NCBI GenBank assembly: GCA_003694825.1
Contig: RFJS01000261.1
Span: 1-11,514, forward strand
Direction of reading: 5' to 3'
DNA: 11,514 bases
Origin: Verrucomicrobiota bacterium
GTDB lineage: Bacteria > Verrucomicrobiota > Verrucomicrobiia > Opitutales > Opitutaceae
Part shown: positions 1 through 6,869 of the stretch, in pieces
Numbering within the stretch: position 1 is the stretch's first letter
How the letters are laid out: each line of letters opens with the position of its first letter
The notes under the pieces: generated by a model
What the model was told of the DNA's origin: nothing
Seen by the model: only the letters and a program-made list of their open reading frames with translations
Databases searched by the model: none
Program-made: the position numbers and the translations under genes

Positions 1-9
1 AACATCCCC

Positions 10-366
10 ATGGATCCCGACCGCCTTTCCCAGCTGCGCCGACAACGCGAACTCATCCGCCAACACCTCGCGTGGCTCGACTCGGAAATCGCCGCCGCAT
101 CCCACACCTCTCCTTCCCCCACGCCCAGCCCAACCGATGGCGCCGACGCGCCGGCGCAGCCCGCCTCCAGCTCGACCGACGCCGCCGCACCGCTCTCGCG
201 CGCAGCCGACTCCTCCAACGCCTCCGGCGAAGACGCGGCCCCCCTCATCCCCGATCCCGACCCCGGCTCCGTGCACAACGAAGTCCGGCGCGGCTGCCTC
301 ATCTACGCCGGCATCCTCGCCGGTCTGCTCGCCGCTCTGATCGCCTTCATCTACTGGCGTTACTGA
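10..366 (+). CDS. Small single-TM protein with N-terminal coiled-coil-like segment, unknown function
   Basis: I do not recognise this 118-residue protein. Residues 1-30 are charged and heptad-like (LSQLRRQRELIRQHLAWLDS), suggesting a short coiled coil. Residues 31-90 are a Pro/Ser/Ala/Asp-rich, probably disordered linker. Residues 96-116 form one strongly hydrophobic helix (GCLIYAGILAGLLAALIAFI) ending in WRY. Arginines just before the helix (EVRRG) predict a cytoplasmic N-terminus and a membrane-anchored C-terminus (inference). The frame is open to the window edge (AAC ATC CCC before ATG), so the true start could lie upstream; no Shine-Dalgarno can be assessed. Its TGA overlaps the end of the convergent oxidoreductase gene, leaving no room for a terminator between them. 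The sensible domain order and normal codon use favour a real gene. Confidence 0.6.
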   Translation: MDPDRLSQLRRQRELIRQHLAWLDSEIAAASHTSPSPTPSPTDGADAPAQPASSSTDAAAPLSRAADSSNASGEDAAPLIPDPDPGSVHNEVRRGCLIYAGILAGLLAALIAFIYWRY

Positions 367-1427
367 TCGATGCCACCCCCGAGCTCGCGCGGAGACACCC
401 AGATTCCGCCGGCCTCCTGGGAACGGAAAACCGCCTCGGTAAAGCGCATGTAGGCAAGCCCGTCCTCGAAATTGGTCAACTGCACCGGAGCGCCGGTGCG
501 GATGCTCTCGACAAAGTCCGCCTCGACACGCCAGCCGCGCCGCTCCGACTCCGGAACCGCCACCGGGGCCTCTTCCCCACCGACCGGGGCGAAATACAGC
601 GCATTCTCCGCAAAATCGCCGCGCAGACAACCGCGAGAGCCGTTGACCCGAATCTCGGTGCGCGGCCTCGTCGTCTCCACCCCGCTGAAATGGCCGACCA
701 ACCGGCCGCCATCAGCATACTCACCGAGCACCGTGACGGCATCCGGAATGCGCACGACAACCTCGCGTCCCTCCCCATCTCGCCTCGACTTCGTGAAGAC
801 ACGCCCCTGCGCCAGCACCCGCACCGGATCGATCCCCGTCCAGCGGCGTCCCATCTCGTAATAAATGCCGAGCATCAGCGTATTGACCCCGCTCAGCTCG
901 AAATCCTGCCGCCAGCTCAGCGGCGCGGACGCATCCGCGCACGCCGGACCGGTCTGCGTCAGGCAGACCTCGCGCAACTCGCCGATCCTCCCCTCGGCGA
1001 ACAGGCGTGAAACCGCCGCATCCAGATCGAGCGACATCGGTGCCGGCACGATCTGGGCGACCAGCTCGGGATGCTTCCGGGAAGCCTCCAGCATCCGCTC
1101 GGCCTCCGCCACATTGCGGGCCATGCGTGCCTCGGTCAGCACATGCTTCCCCGCCTCGAGTGCGGCGCAGGTGATCTCGGCGTGAAGATAGGGCCAGGTG
1201 CCGATGCAGACCGCATCGACATCATCCGCCTCCACGATCTCGCGCCAGTGACCACAGATGCGCGGGATCCCAAAGGCCTCCGCCACCGCCCGCGACGAAG
1301 CCTCGGTGCGATTGCACACCGCCACGACCTCGACGCCCTCGATCGCCTGAAAACCGGGGATGTGCCGCAACCGGGTATTGGCTCCTGCACCCACCACACC
1401 GATGCGAATCGTTTCGCGCGTTGCCAT
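360..1427 (-). CDS. Gfo/Idh/MocA-family oxidoreductase, catalytic residues atypical
   Basis: This 355-residue protein has the size of the Gfo/Idh/MocA family: NAD(P)-dependent, mostly sugar or inositol dehydrogenases, cytosolic. An N-terminal Rossmann fold shows IGVVGAGANTR (residues 9-19), an acidic/polar beta-2 end (VAVCNRTE, 36-42), and the family block EAGKHVLTEARMA (91-103). The C-terminal domain runs from about 125. The usual EKP lysine is Ala100 (motif EAR), and the usual DxxxH pair aligns with Met185 and Tyr189 in LMLGIYYE. All three expected catalytic residues are therefore absent, so standard dehydrogenase activity is doubtful and the substrate is unknown. The frame stays open upstream to 1547, but that stretch is Arg/Gly-rich and not family-like. 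The ATG at 1427 sits right before the Rossmann strand and is preceded by GGGTGGGG. The gene is monocistronic here, divergent from xseB. Confidence 0.88.
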   Translation of the reverse strand: MATRETIRIGVVGAGANTRLRHIPGFQAIEGVEVVAVCNRTEASSRAVAEAFGIPRICGHWREIVEADDVDAVCIGTWPYLHAEITCAALEAGKHVLTEARMARNVAEAERMLEASRKHPELVAQIVPAPMSLDLDAAVSRLFAEGRIGELREVCLTQTGPACADASAPLSWRQDFELSGVNTLMLGIYYEMGRRWTGIDPVRVLAQGRVFTKSRRDGEGREVVVRIPDAVTVLGEYADGGRLVGHFSGVETTRPRTEIRVNGSRGCLRGDFAENALYFAPVGGEEAPVAVPESERRGWRVEADFVESIRTGAPVQLTNFEDGLAYMRFTEAVFRSQEAGGIWVSPRELGGGIDQ

Positions 1428-1594
1428 GGCCCCACCCAAACAGCCGGTCCGGCCCCTGCCAAGCCGATGCGTGGTTCTCCCTCCCGCGCCATCGCCCCTT
1501 CGCCGGCCCAATGCCCGCCTCGCCCCTTGAGAATTCCCCTTCCGCATGCGAGAGAATGATTTGAAAACCCGCCGCTCAACGCCATGCTTGCCCC
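1428..1594. promoter_or_regulatory. Divergent intergenic region with a weak promoter candidate toward xseB
   Basis: This 167-nt stretch lies between two divergent starts and should hold the promoters of both the oxidoreductase gene and xseB-dxs. The part nearest xseB (about 1527-1568) is visibly richer in A and T than its surroundings. TTGAGA at 1527-1532 and GAGAAT at 1552-1557 resemble -35 and -10 boxes, but the 19-nt spacing is long. Between them is the perfect 8-nt palindrome CGCATGCG (1543-1550). No convincing promoter is visible for the minus-strand gene. The region's role is inferred from gene orientation; the individual boxes are weak. Confidence 0.3.
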
Positions 1595-1837
1595 GTGAAG
1601 TCGAAATCCACAGCCCGGCTCTCCTTTGAGGAAGCTCTCGCGAGGCTCGAAAAGCTCGTCGCCGAAATGGAAACAGGCGAGGTGCCGCTCGCCGAGCTGA
1701 TCGAACGCTACGAAGAGGGCAACCGCATGCTGGCCATCTGCTCCGAACGCCTCCGCGCCGCCGAAGAAAAGATCGAACTCATTCGCAAGGAGCGTGAGGG
1801 CGTCTCGTTCGAAGAATTCGACCCGGACAAGCTGTGA
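1595..1837 (+). CDS. xseB: Exodeoxyribonuclease VII small subunit
   Basis: XseB is the small subunit of exonuclease VII. Several copies bind the XseA catalytic subunit, and the cytosolic complex degrades single-stranded DNA to oligonucleotides. The 80-residue length is typical. The hallmark SFEEALARLEKLV (residues 10-22) is followed by METGEVPLAELIERYEEG and a second long charged helix, giving the family's antiparallel helical hairpin. The start is GTG: it places SFEEAL about ten residues in, as usual, and no in-frame ATG lies nearby. No clear Shine-Dalgarno is visible. The last codons overlap dxs (GTGA, 4 nt), implying translational coupling. xseB next to dxs is a common arrangement, often with ispA between them; ispA is absent here. 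xseA is not in the window. Confidence 0.95.
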   Translation: MKSKSTARLSFEEALARLEKLVAEMETGEVPLAELIERYEEGNRMLAICSERLRAAEEKIELIRKEREGVSFEEFDPDKL

Positions 1838-3816
1838 CCCAACCCGCATCCCCCCGCAACCACACCGGCACGGACGCCGGCCGTTCGCGCCTTCCCGCCG
1901 GGCGCCGCCAGATCCTGCCCACCCTCTCCTCTCCGGCCGATCTCAAAAAACTCCCGCCTGCCGTCCTTCCTCAGCTCTGCGAGGAAATCCGCGACGCCAT
2001 CATCGAGACGACCTCGATCAACGGCGGCCACGTCGGCCCCAACCTCGGCGTGGTCGAGCTGACCGTCGCCCTGCACCGCGTCTTCAACACACCGCAGGAC
2101 AAATTCGTCTTCGATGTCGCCCACCAGGGCTACGTCCACAAACTCCTCACCGGCCGCAACGACGAGCGCTTCTTCAAAATCCGCAAGAGCGGCGGCCTCA
2201 GCGGCTTCCTCTACCGGCCCGAGAGCGAACACGACGCCTATGGCGCGGGTCACGCCGGCACCGCGCTCTCCGCCGCCCTCGGCATGGCCGTCGCCCGCGA
2301 CCTGCAGGGATCCTCCGAACACGTGGTCGCCCTGCTCGGCGACGCCGCCTTCACCTGCGGCATCACCATGGAGGCGCTCAACAACATCGCCTCATCCACC
2401 CGCCGGCTCATCGTCATTCTCAACGACAACAAGTGGTCCATCGCCCGCAACGTCGGCGCCATGGCCCGCTACCTCAACGAGGTCATCCAGAACCCCGTCT
2501 ACAACCGCATCCACGACGACCTCGAATCATTCCTGCGGCGCGTCCCCGGCGGCAGCTCGCTCATCCGCCTCGGCGCACTCGCCAAGGAAGGGGCGAAAAA
2601 CATGGTCGTCCCCTCCGTGCTCTTCGAGGAATACGGCCTGCGCTACCTTGGCCCGGTCGACGGCCACGACCTCGACGCCCTCGTCAAAAACCTCGAGTTC
2701 GCCAAACACGCCGATCAGCCCGTCCTGCTCCACGTCATCACCGTCAAGGGAAAGGGCTACGACGTCGCCCTGCGCCAGCCCGAGCGCTTCCACGGCACCA
2801 GTCCCTTCGACCCCGAAACCGGCAAGCCCAGGGCCTCCGGCGGCGACCGTCCGCCCAACTACCAGGACGTCTTCGGCGAGGCCCTCACCCGCTTCGCCAA
2901 AGAAAATCCGCGCCTCGTCGGCATCACCGCCGCCATGCCTTCCGGCACCGGCCTGAGCAAGCTCGCCGCCGAATGCCCGAAACAATTTTTCGACGTCGGC
3001 ATCGCCGAAGAGCACGCCGTGCTTTTCGCCGCCGGCCTCGCCACCCGGGAGATCCACCCCGTCGTCGCCATCTACTCGACCTTCCTCCAGCGCGCATTCG
3101 ACTGCATCGTCCACGATGTCTGCCTGCAGAACCTGCCCGTCACCTTCTGCATGGATCGCGCGGGGCTCTCCCCCAACGACGGCCCCACCCACCACGGCCT
3201 CTTCGACATCGCCTACCTGCGCCCGATCCCCAACACGATCATCATGCAGCCGCGAAACGAGGATGAACTCGTCGACATGCTGCACACCGCCGTGCTCGAG
3301 CCCTCCCCGACATTCATCCGCTATCCCCGCGGCGCCGGCACCGGAGCCCCCATCAAACCCGAGCCGGCCCGCCTCGAAATCGGCCGCGCCGAAGTCCTGC
3401 GCGAAGGCACCGACCTCGCCATCTGGGCCCTCGGCCCCATGGTCGACGACGCGCTCGCCCTCGCCGACCGCCTCCTGGCCGAAGAGGAACTCGCCGCGAC
3501 CGTCGTCAACGCCCGCTTCGCCAAACCGCTCGACCGCGACCTGCTCGCCCGGCATGCCGCCGAACTGCCCCTGATCGTGACCATGGAAGACCATGCCGTC
3601 ACCGGCGGCTTCGGCTCCGCCGTGCTCGAGGCCGTCGAAGAGGCTGGCCTCTCGACACCGGTCGAGCGCATCGGCTGGCCGGACCGCTTCGTGGAACACG
3701 GCTCGGACCCCGCGGTCCTGCGCGAGGCCTATGGCCTGTCTCCAGACCAGTGCTACAAGCGCATCCTTGCCCGCTACCGGCAGATTCACCGGGACTCGGT
3801 CCGGGCGCTCTCCTGA
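1834..3816 (+). CDS. dxs: 1-deoxy-D-xylulose-5-phosphate synthase
   Basis: DXS condenses pyruvate and glyceraldehyde 3-phosphate, with loss of CO2, to 1-deoxy-D-xylulose 5-phosphate. This is the first step of the MEP isoprenoid pathway and also feeds thiamine and pyridoxal synthesis. It is cytosolic and uses thiamine diphosphate and Mg2+. The protein has 660 residues against about 620 in E. coli; part of the excess is a variable N-terminal extension. Visible landmarks are GGHVGPNLGVVELT (64-77, active-site His66), DVAHQGYVHKLLTGR (94-108), the ThDP/Mg motif GDAAFTCG (169-176) to NDN (197-199), GPVDGHD (273-279), the catalytic Glu in GIAEEHAV (389-396), YSTFLQRAFD (414-423), DRAG (441-444) and the C-terminal transketolase domain from about 510. 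The usual GDG is GDA here. The GTG start overlaps the xseB stop by 4 nt; the next Met is residue 151, too far in. Confidence 0.96.
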   Translation: MTQPASPRNHTGTDAGRSRLPAGRRQILPTLSSPADLKKLPPAVLPQLCEEIRDAIIETTSINGGHVGPNLGVVELTVALHRVFNTPQDKFVFDVAHQGYVHKLLTGRNDERFFKIRKSGGLSGFLYRPESEHDAYGAGHAGTALSAALGMAVARDLQGSSEHVVALLGDAAFTCGITMEALNNIASSTRRLIVILNDNKWSIARNVGAMARYLNEVIQNPVYNRIHDDLESFLRRVPGGSSLIRLGALAKEGAKNMVVPSVLFEEYGLRYLGPVDGHDLDALVKNLEFAKHADQPVLLHVITVKGKGYDVALRQPERFHGTSPFDPETGKPRASGGDRPPNYQDVFGEALTRFAKENPRLVGITAAMPSGTGLSKLAAECPKQFFDVGIAEEHAVLFAAGLATREIHPVVAIYSTFLQRAFDCIVHDVCLQNLPVTFCMDRAGLSPNDGPTHHGLFDIAYLRPIPNTIIMQPRNEDELVDMLHTAVLEPSPTFIRYPRGAGTGAPIKPEPARLEIGRAEVLREGTDLAIWALGPMVDDALALADRLLAEEELAATVVNARFAKPLDRDLLARHAAELPLIVTMEDHAVTGGFGSAVLEAVEEAGLSTPVERIGWPDRFVEHGSDPAVLREAYGLSPDQCYKRILARYRQIHRDSVRALS

Positions 3817-3823
3817 GCGCGCC
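3803..3823 (+). terminator. GC-rich hairpin spanning the dxs stop codon, possible terminator
   Basis: GCGCTC (3805-3810) and GAGCGC (3815-3820) form a perfect 6-bp stem with a TCCT loop. It extends to 8 bp (GG 3803-3804, CC 3822-3823) with a single bulged G at 3821. The dxs TGA (3814-3816) lies at the loop and stem start. GAGCGCG (3815-3821) can alternatively pair with CGCGCTC (3840-3846), giving two competing structures. No T-run follows, so intrinsic termination is uncertain. It could instead protect the mRNA 3' end or attenuate transcription between dxs and the Bat operon. Confidence 0.3.
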
Positions 3824-3880
3824 TCCACCTGCATCCGGCCGCGCTCCGCCACCCACGCCACCCGCCGGCCCGGCCCGAGG

Positions 3881-3918
3881 GTGTTTTCATTGCCAAAACC
3901 ACGCGCCCTTCCTTCATC
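3881..3918 (+). promoter_or_regulatory. AT-richer patch upstream of the Bat operon, weak promoter candidate
   Basis: The 111-nt gap between dxs and the MoxR gene holds no gene. It is very GC-rich except for GTGTTTTCATTGCCAAAACC (3881-3900). TTGCCA (3890-3895) matches five of six -35 positions, but the element 17 nt downstream (TTCATC, 3913-3918) is a poor -10 box and would place the RNA start almost at the ATG. GTTTT and AAAAC in the patch can also form a 5-bp hairpin with a 7-nt loop. The position is what an operon promoter would need; the sequence support is weak. Confidence 0.22.
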
Positions 3919-3927
3919 TACCCGCCT

Positions 3928-4896
3928 ATGAACACTGAACAGCCCTGGGCTGAACGCGTCACTCAGGAGATCGGCAAGGCCGTCCTCGGCCAGTCCACCA
4001 TTATCGAGCGCATGCTCGTGGCCCTGCTCGCCAACGGCCACGTCCTGCTCGAAGGCATGCCCGGCCTGGCCAAGACGCTTCTCATCAAAAGCCTCGGAAC
4101 CGCCCTCGGTCTGAAATTCGAACGCATCCAGTTCACCCCCGACCTGCTGCCCAGCGACGTGGTCGGCACCATGGTCTTTCAGCCCGGCGACGGCCGCTTC
4201 ATCCCCCACCTCGGCCCCATCTTCGCCAACCTCGTCCTCGCCGACGAAATCAACCGCGCCCCCGCCAAGGTCCAGAGCGCCCTGCTCGAAGCCATGCAGG
4301 AGCGGCAGGTCACCATCGGCGGCGAATCCCACCGCCTCCCGCACCCCTTCTTCGTCATGGCCACGCAAAACCCCGTCGAACAGGAAGGCACCTACCCCCT
4401 GCCCGAAGCGCAGCGCGACCGCTTCCTGTTCAAACTCATGGTCGGCTATCCCGAAGAGTCCGACGAACGGGAGATGATGCGCCGGTGGGGCAAAGTCACC
4501 ACCCAGCCCGACCTCCAGCCCGTCTCCAACGCCGAGGAACTCCTCTCCCTGCGCGCCCACGTCGACGCCGTCCACGTCGCCCCGGCGATTCAGGACTACA
4601 TCCTCCATCTCGTGCGCGCCACCCGCGCCACCACCGCGCCCGACGCCGTCCGCAACCGGCTCGCCTACGGCGCTTCGCCGCGCGCCTCCCTCGGCCTCTA
4701 CCAGGCCAGCAAGGCGCTCGCCTGGCTGCGCGGCCTCGACCACGTCGCCCCGGAAATCGTCCAGGACATCTTCCTCGACGTCATGCGCCATCGCGTCGGC
4801 CTCACCTACGAGGCGGAGGCCGAAGGCATCGACGCCGACGCCGTGCTCGCCGAAATCCTCAACCGCGTCGAAGTCCCCGTCGCCTCCATCTCCTGA
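3928..4896 (+). CDS. moxR: MoxR-family AAA+ ATPase of the Bat operon
   Basis: A cytosolic AAA+ ATPase of the MoxR family, thought to act as a chaperone that remodels or activates vWA-domain partners. Its 322 residues are a normal length. Motifs in order: VLGQ near the N-terminus (19-22), Walker A GMPGLAKT (43-50), the MoxR signature FTPDLLPSDVVGT (69-81), Walker B VLADEIN (103-109), sensor 1 ATQNP (145-149), PLPEAQRDRF with arginine-finger candidates (157-166), and sensor 2 GASPRAS (248-254) in the helical lid. All key residues appear intact. The ATG at 3928 has no Shine-Dalgarno but begins right before the conserved N-terminal helix. The DUF58 gene follows after 9 nt. The MoxR-DUF58-vWA order is classical for Bat operons, so its likely partners are the next gene products. 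The symbol is a family name. Confidence 0.93.
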   Translation: MNTEQPWAERVTQEIGKAVLGQSTIIERMLVALLANGHVLLEGMPGLAKTLLIKSLGTALGLKFERIQFTPDLLPSDVVGTMVFQPGDGRFIPHLGPIFANLVLADEINRAPAKVQSALLEAMQERQVTIGGESHRLPHPFFVMATQNPVEQEGTYPLPEAQRDRFLFKLMVGYPEESDEREMMRRWGKVTTQPDLQPVSNAEELLSLRAHVDAVHVAPAIQDYILHLVRATRATTAPDAVRNRLAYGASPRASLGLYQASKALAWLRGLDHVAPEIVQDIFLDVMRHRVGLTYEAEAEGIDADAVLAEILNRVEVPVASIS

Positions 4897-4905
4897 ATAC
4901 GCGAC

Positions 4906-5853
4906 ATGGCTGAAAACCGCCAGTCGACCGCTCTGCCCGACGCCAACCTCGCGCTGCTCCGCCAGCTCGAATGGCGCGTGCGCCACGCAGTCGAGACGGT
5001 CCTCACCGGCGAATACCGCTCCTCCTTCCGAGGCCGCGGCATGGAGTTCGACCAGGTCGTCAAATATGAATACGGCGACGACGTCCGCGACATCGACTGG
5101 AACGTCACCGCCCGGCTCGGCGAGCCCTATCGCAAGAAATTCGTCGAAGAACGCGAAGTCTGCCTCCTCGTCGTCTTCGAAGACGCGCCCGCCCTCCAGT
5201 TCGGCTCCGCCGGACGTACCCGCCGCGAAACCCTCCTCGAACTGGCCGCCCTGCTCATGCTCCTCGGCGCGGTCAACCGCGACCGTGTCGGCCTCATCCA
5301 CGCCACGCCCGACGGATTCCAGTTTCGCCGCCCGCTGCCCGGCCGCGGGGCGATCCTGCACACCGCCTCCCAGCTTCTCGGCCACCCCGCGCCATCGCTG
5401 CTCGAAGACGCCCGTCCCGCCACCATCCCCTGGGACTTCATCATGCGCGCCGCCCCGCGCCACAGCGTCCTGCTCTGGCTCGGCCCCTTCTCCGCCGCAC
5501 CGCCACCCGAAGCCTGGACGGTGCTGCGCCGGCGCTACCAGACCATGGGTTTCCGCGCCGACGATCCCTGGGACATCGAGCTGCCGCCCGATGCCCGCTT
5601 CCCTGTCTTCGATCCGGTCTCGGGCCGCATCCTTCAGGTGGACACCGCCTCACGCGCGCAGCGCGAGGCGCACGCCCAGTGGCGCCGGCGCCGCGACGCC
5701 GCCTTTGCCGAACTCTTCCCCAACACGCGCGACCGCCTCGTCATCCGCACCGATGAAGAGGTCCTCGACGCCATGGTCCGGTTCTTTCACCGGCGCAACA
5801 AGGCCGCAGCGGGAACGACAGCCGCCGCCCCCCTGTCTCCGTCTCAGCCATGA
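4906..5853 (+). CDS. DUF58 protein with degenerate MIDAS site
   Basis: A 315-residue DUF58 protein, the usual partner gene next to MoxR ATPases. Family signatures are clear: RGRGMEFDQVVKYEYGDD (42-59), DVRDIDWNVTAR (59-70) and the basic/acidic YRKKFVEERE (75-84), followed by a vWA-like fold. In many DUF58 proteins the next strand carries DxSxS, a metal-ion-dependent adhesion site. Here the aligned segment reads VFEDAPALQFG (90-100), so the pattern is ExAxA. The later SD strand is replaced by LLWLGPF (189-195). Metal-dependent ligand binding therefore looks lost, although RDRVGL (125-130) and the overall fold remain. No TM segment or signal peptide is seen, so it is probably cytosolic and acts with the ATPase. 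The C-terminus (from about 297) is a short Ala/Pro/Ser tail. Its TGA overlaps the batA ATG (ATGA), implying coupled translation. Confidence 0.88.
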   Translation: MAENRQSTALPDANLALLRQLEWRVRHAVETVLTGEYRSSFRGRGMEFDQVVKYEYGDDVRDIDWNVTARLGEPYRKKFVEEREVCLLVVFEDAPALQFGSAGRTRRETLLELAALLMLLGAVNRDRVGLIHATPDGFQFRRPLPGRGAILHTASQLLGHPAPSLLEDARPATIPWDFIMRAAPRHSVLLWLGPFSAAPPPEAWTVLRRRYQTMGFRADDPWDIELPPDARFPVFDPVSGRILQVDTASRAQREAHAQWRRRRDAAFAELFPNTRDRLVIRTDEEVLDAMVRFFHRRNKAAAGTTAAAPLSPSQP

Positions 5854-6869
5854 GCGACTGGACGCTTCACAACCCGCATTGGCTCTGGGCGCTTCTGCTC
5901 CTTCCCCTCATCGCCTTCCTGCGCAACCGCCGCCGCGTGCCTGTCCTCGTCGTCCCGTTCGCCGCCGAGTGGCACCGTCCGGCGACCGTCGCTCATGCCT
6001 CGTGGCCGGCGACCGTAGCCTATTTCGGCATCGCCCTGCTCATCGTCGCGATGGCGCGCCCGCAAGCCGTCGAGCAAACCCGCGAAGACAACCAGAAGGG
6101 CTACGACATCGTCCTCGCCATCGACCTCTCGGGCAGCATGCTCGCCGAGGACTACGAGCGCGAGGGACGCCCTATCAACCGCCTCCAGGCCGTCAAACCC
6201 GTCCTCGAAGCCTTCATCAACCGTCGCCCCACCGACCGCATCGGCCTCGTCGTCTTCGCCGGGCGCGCCTACACCATGGCCCCCCTCACCTTCGATCACG
6301 ACTGGCTCCGCCGCCAGACCGCGCGCCTCCAGGTCGGCCTGCTCGAAGACGGCACCGCCATCGGCGACGGCCTCGGCGTCGCCCTCTCGCGCCTCGAGCA
6401 GGCGCGCCGCAACCGGCCGGAGGGCAACGAGGGCGCCTTCGTCGTCCTGCTCACCGACGGCGCCAACAACGCCGGCGCCCTCGATCCCCGCGAAGCCACC
6501 CGCATCGCAGAGCAGCGCGGCGTCACCGTCTACACGATCGGGGCCGGCCGCGAAGGTGTCGTGCCGATCCCCGTCTTCGATGCCGAGGGCAACATCCGCG
6601 GCCGGCGCCAGATCCTCTCTGATCTCGATGAACCGCTGCTGCGCGAGATCGCCGAGCGCACCGGCGGCCGCTACTTTCGTGCCGCCGATTCCGATACGAT
6701 CGCAGAGGCCTTTGCCGCCATCGACCAGGCTCGCAAAGTCGAATTCAAGGCCCGCAGCTACGTCGTCACCGCCGAGTGGTTCGCATGGCCGGCCGCCGCC
6801 GGGCTCGTCCTGCTCGCTCTCACCGCAGGCGGCACACTGCTGCGGCTCCGCAGGGAGGTGTTCGCATGA
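5850..6869 (+). CDS. batA: BatA-like vWA-domain membrane protein
   Basis: A 339-residue Bat-family vWA protein. Two N-terminal TM helices (about 11-24 and 52-69) flank a basic loop beginning RNRRR. The vWA domain (about 85-290) has an intact MIDAS: DLSGS (D92, S94, S96), T169 in EDGTAIGDG, and D203 in LLTDGAN. A C-terminal helix (about 312-331) is followed by RLRRE. By the positive-inside rule the loop and the C-terminus are cytoplasmic and the vWA domain is periplasmic. This matches predictions for BatA/BatB of Bacteroides-type operons, where vWA proteins are thought to form membrane complexes. The ATG lies in the ATGA overlap with the DUF58 stop, and its own stop forms an ATGA overlap with batB, so translation is probably coupled through three genes. 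BatA versus BatB is assigned by order and lack of an extension. Confidence 0.88.
   Translation: MSDWTLHNPHWLWALLLLPLIAFLRNRRRVPVLVVPFAAEWHRPATVAHASWPATVAYFGIALLIVAMARPQAVEQTREDNQKGYDIVLAIDLSGSMLAEDYEREGRPINRLQAVKPVLEAFINRRPTDRIGLVVFAGRAYTMAPLTFDHDWLRRQTARLQVGLLEDGTAIGDGLGVALSRLEQARRNRPEGNEGAFVVLLTDGANNAGALDPREATRIAEQRGVTVYTIGAGREGVVPIPVFDAEGNIRGRRQILSDLDEPLLREIAERTGGRYFRAADSDTIAEAFAAIDQARKVEFKARSYVVTAEWFAWPAAAGLVLLALTAGGTLLRLRREVFA
6854..6860 (+). promoter_or_regulatory. Strong Shine-Dalgarno fixing the batB start
   Basis: GGAGGTG lies 5 nt before the ATG at 6866, inside the last codons of batA, and is a near-perfect complement to the 16S anti-Shine-Dalgarno. It decides for 6866 over an in-frame start 90 nt upstream (6776) that lies deep inside batA. 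The other plus-strand starts here lack such a site, so batB may be translated more independently than its neighbours. Confidence 0.75.

Noticed and set aside
1428..1547. N-terminal extension of the oxidoreductase to 1547
   Set aside because: The added 40 residues are Arg/Gly-rich and precede the Rossmann strand that normally starts the protein.
1794..3266. 490-codon plus-strand frame overlapping dxs
   Set aside because: The translation is almost entirely Arg/Pro/His, typical of a shifted frame in GC-rich coding DNA, and dxs occupies the region.
2527..5463. 978-codon open frame on the minus strand across dxs, the MoxR gene and the DUF58 gene
   Set aside because: All three plus-strand genes lie in the same forward frame and use C/G-ending codons, which keeps one antisense frame free of stops. 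The translation is a Gly/Asp/Glu/Val-rich string with no domain pattern, while the plus strand has clear family motifs.
6776..6865. Upstream in-frame start for batB
   Set aside because: It would overlap batA by about 90 nt, encodes an Arg-rich stretch unlike BatB N-termini, and lacks the strong Shine-Dalgarno found before 6866.
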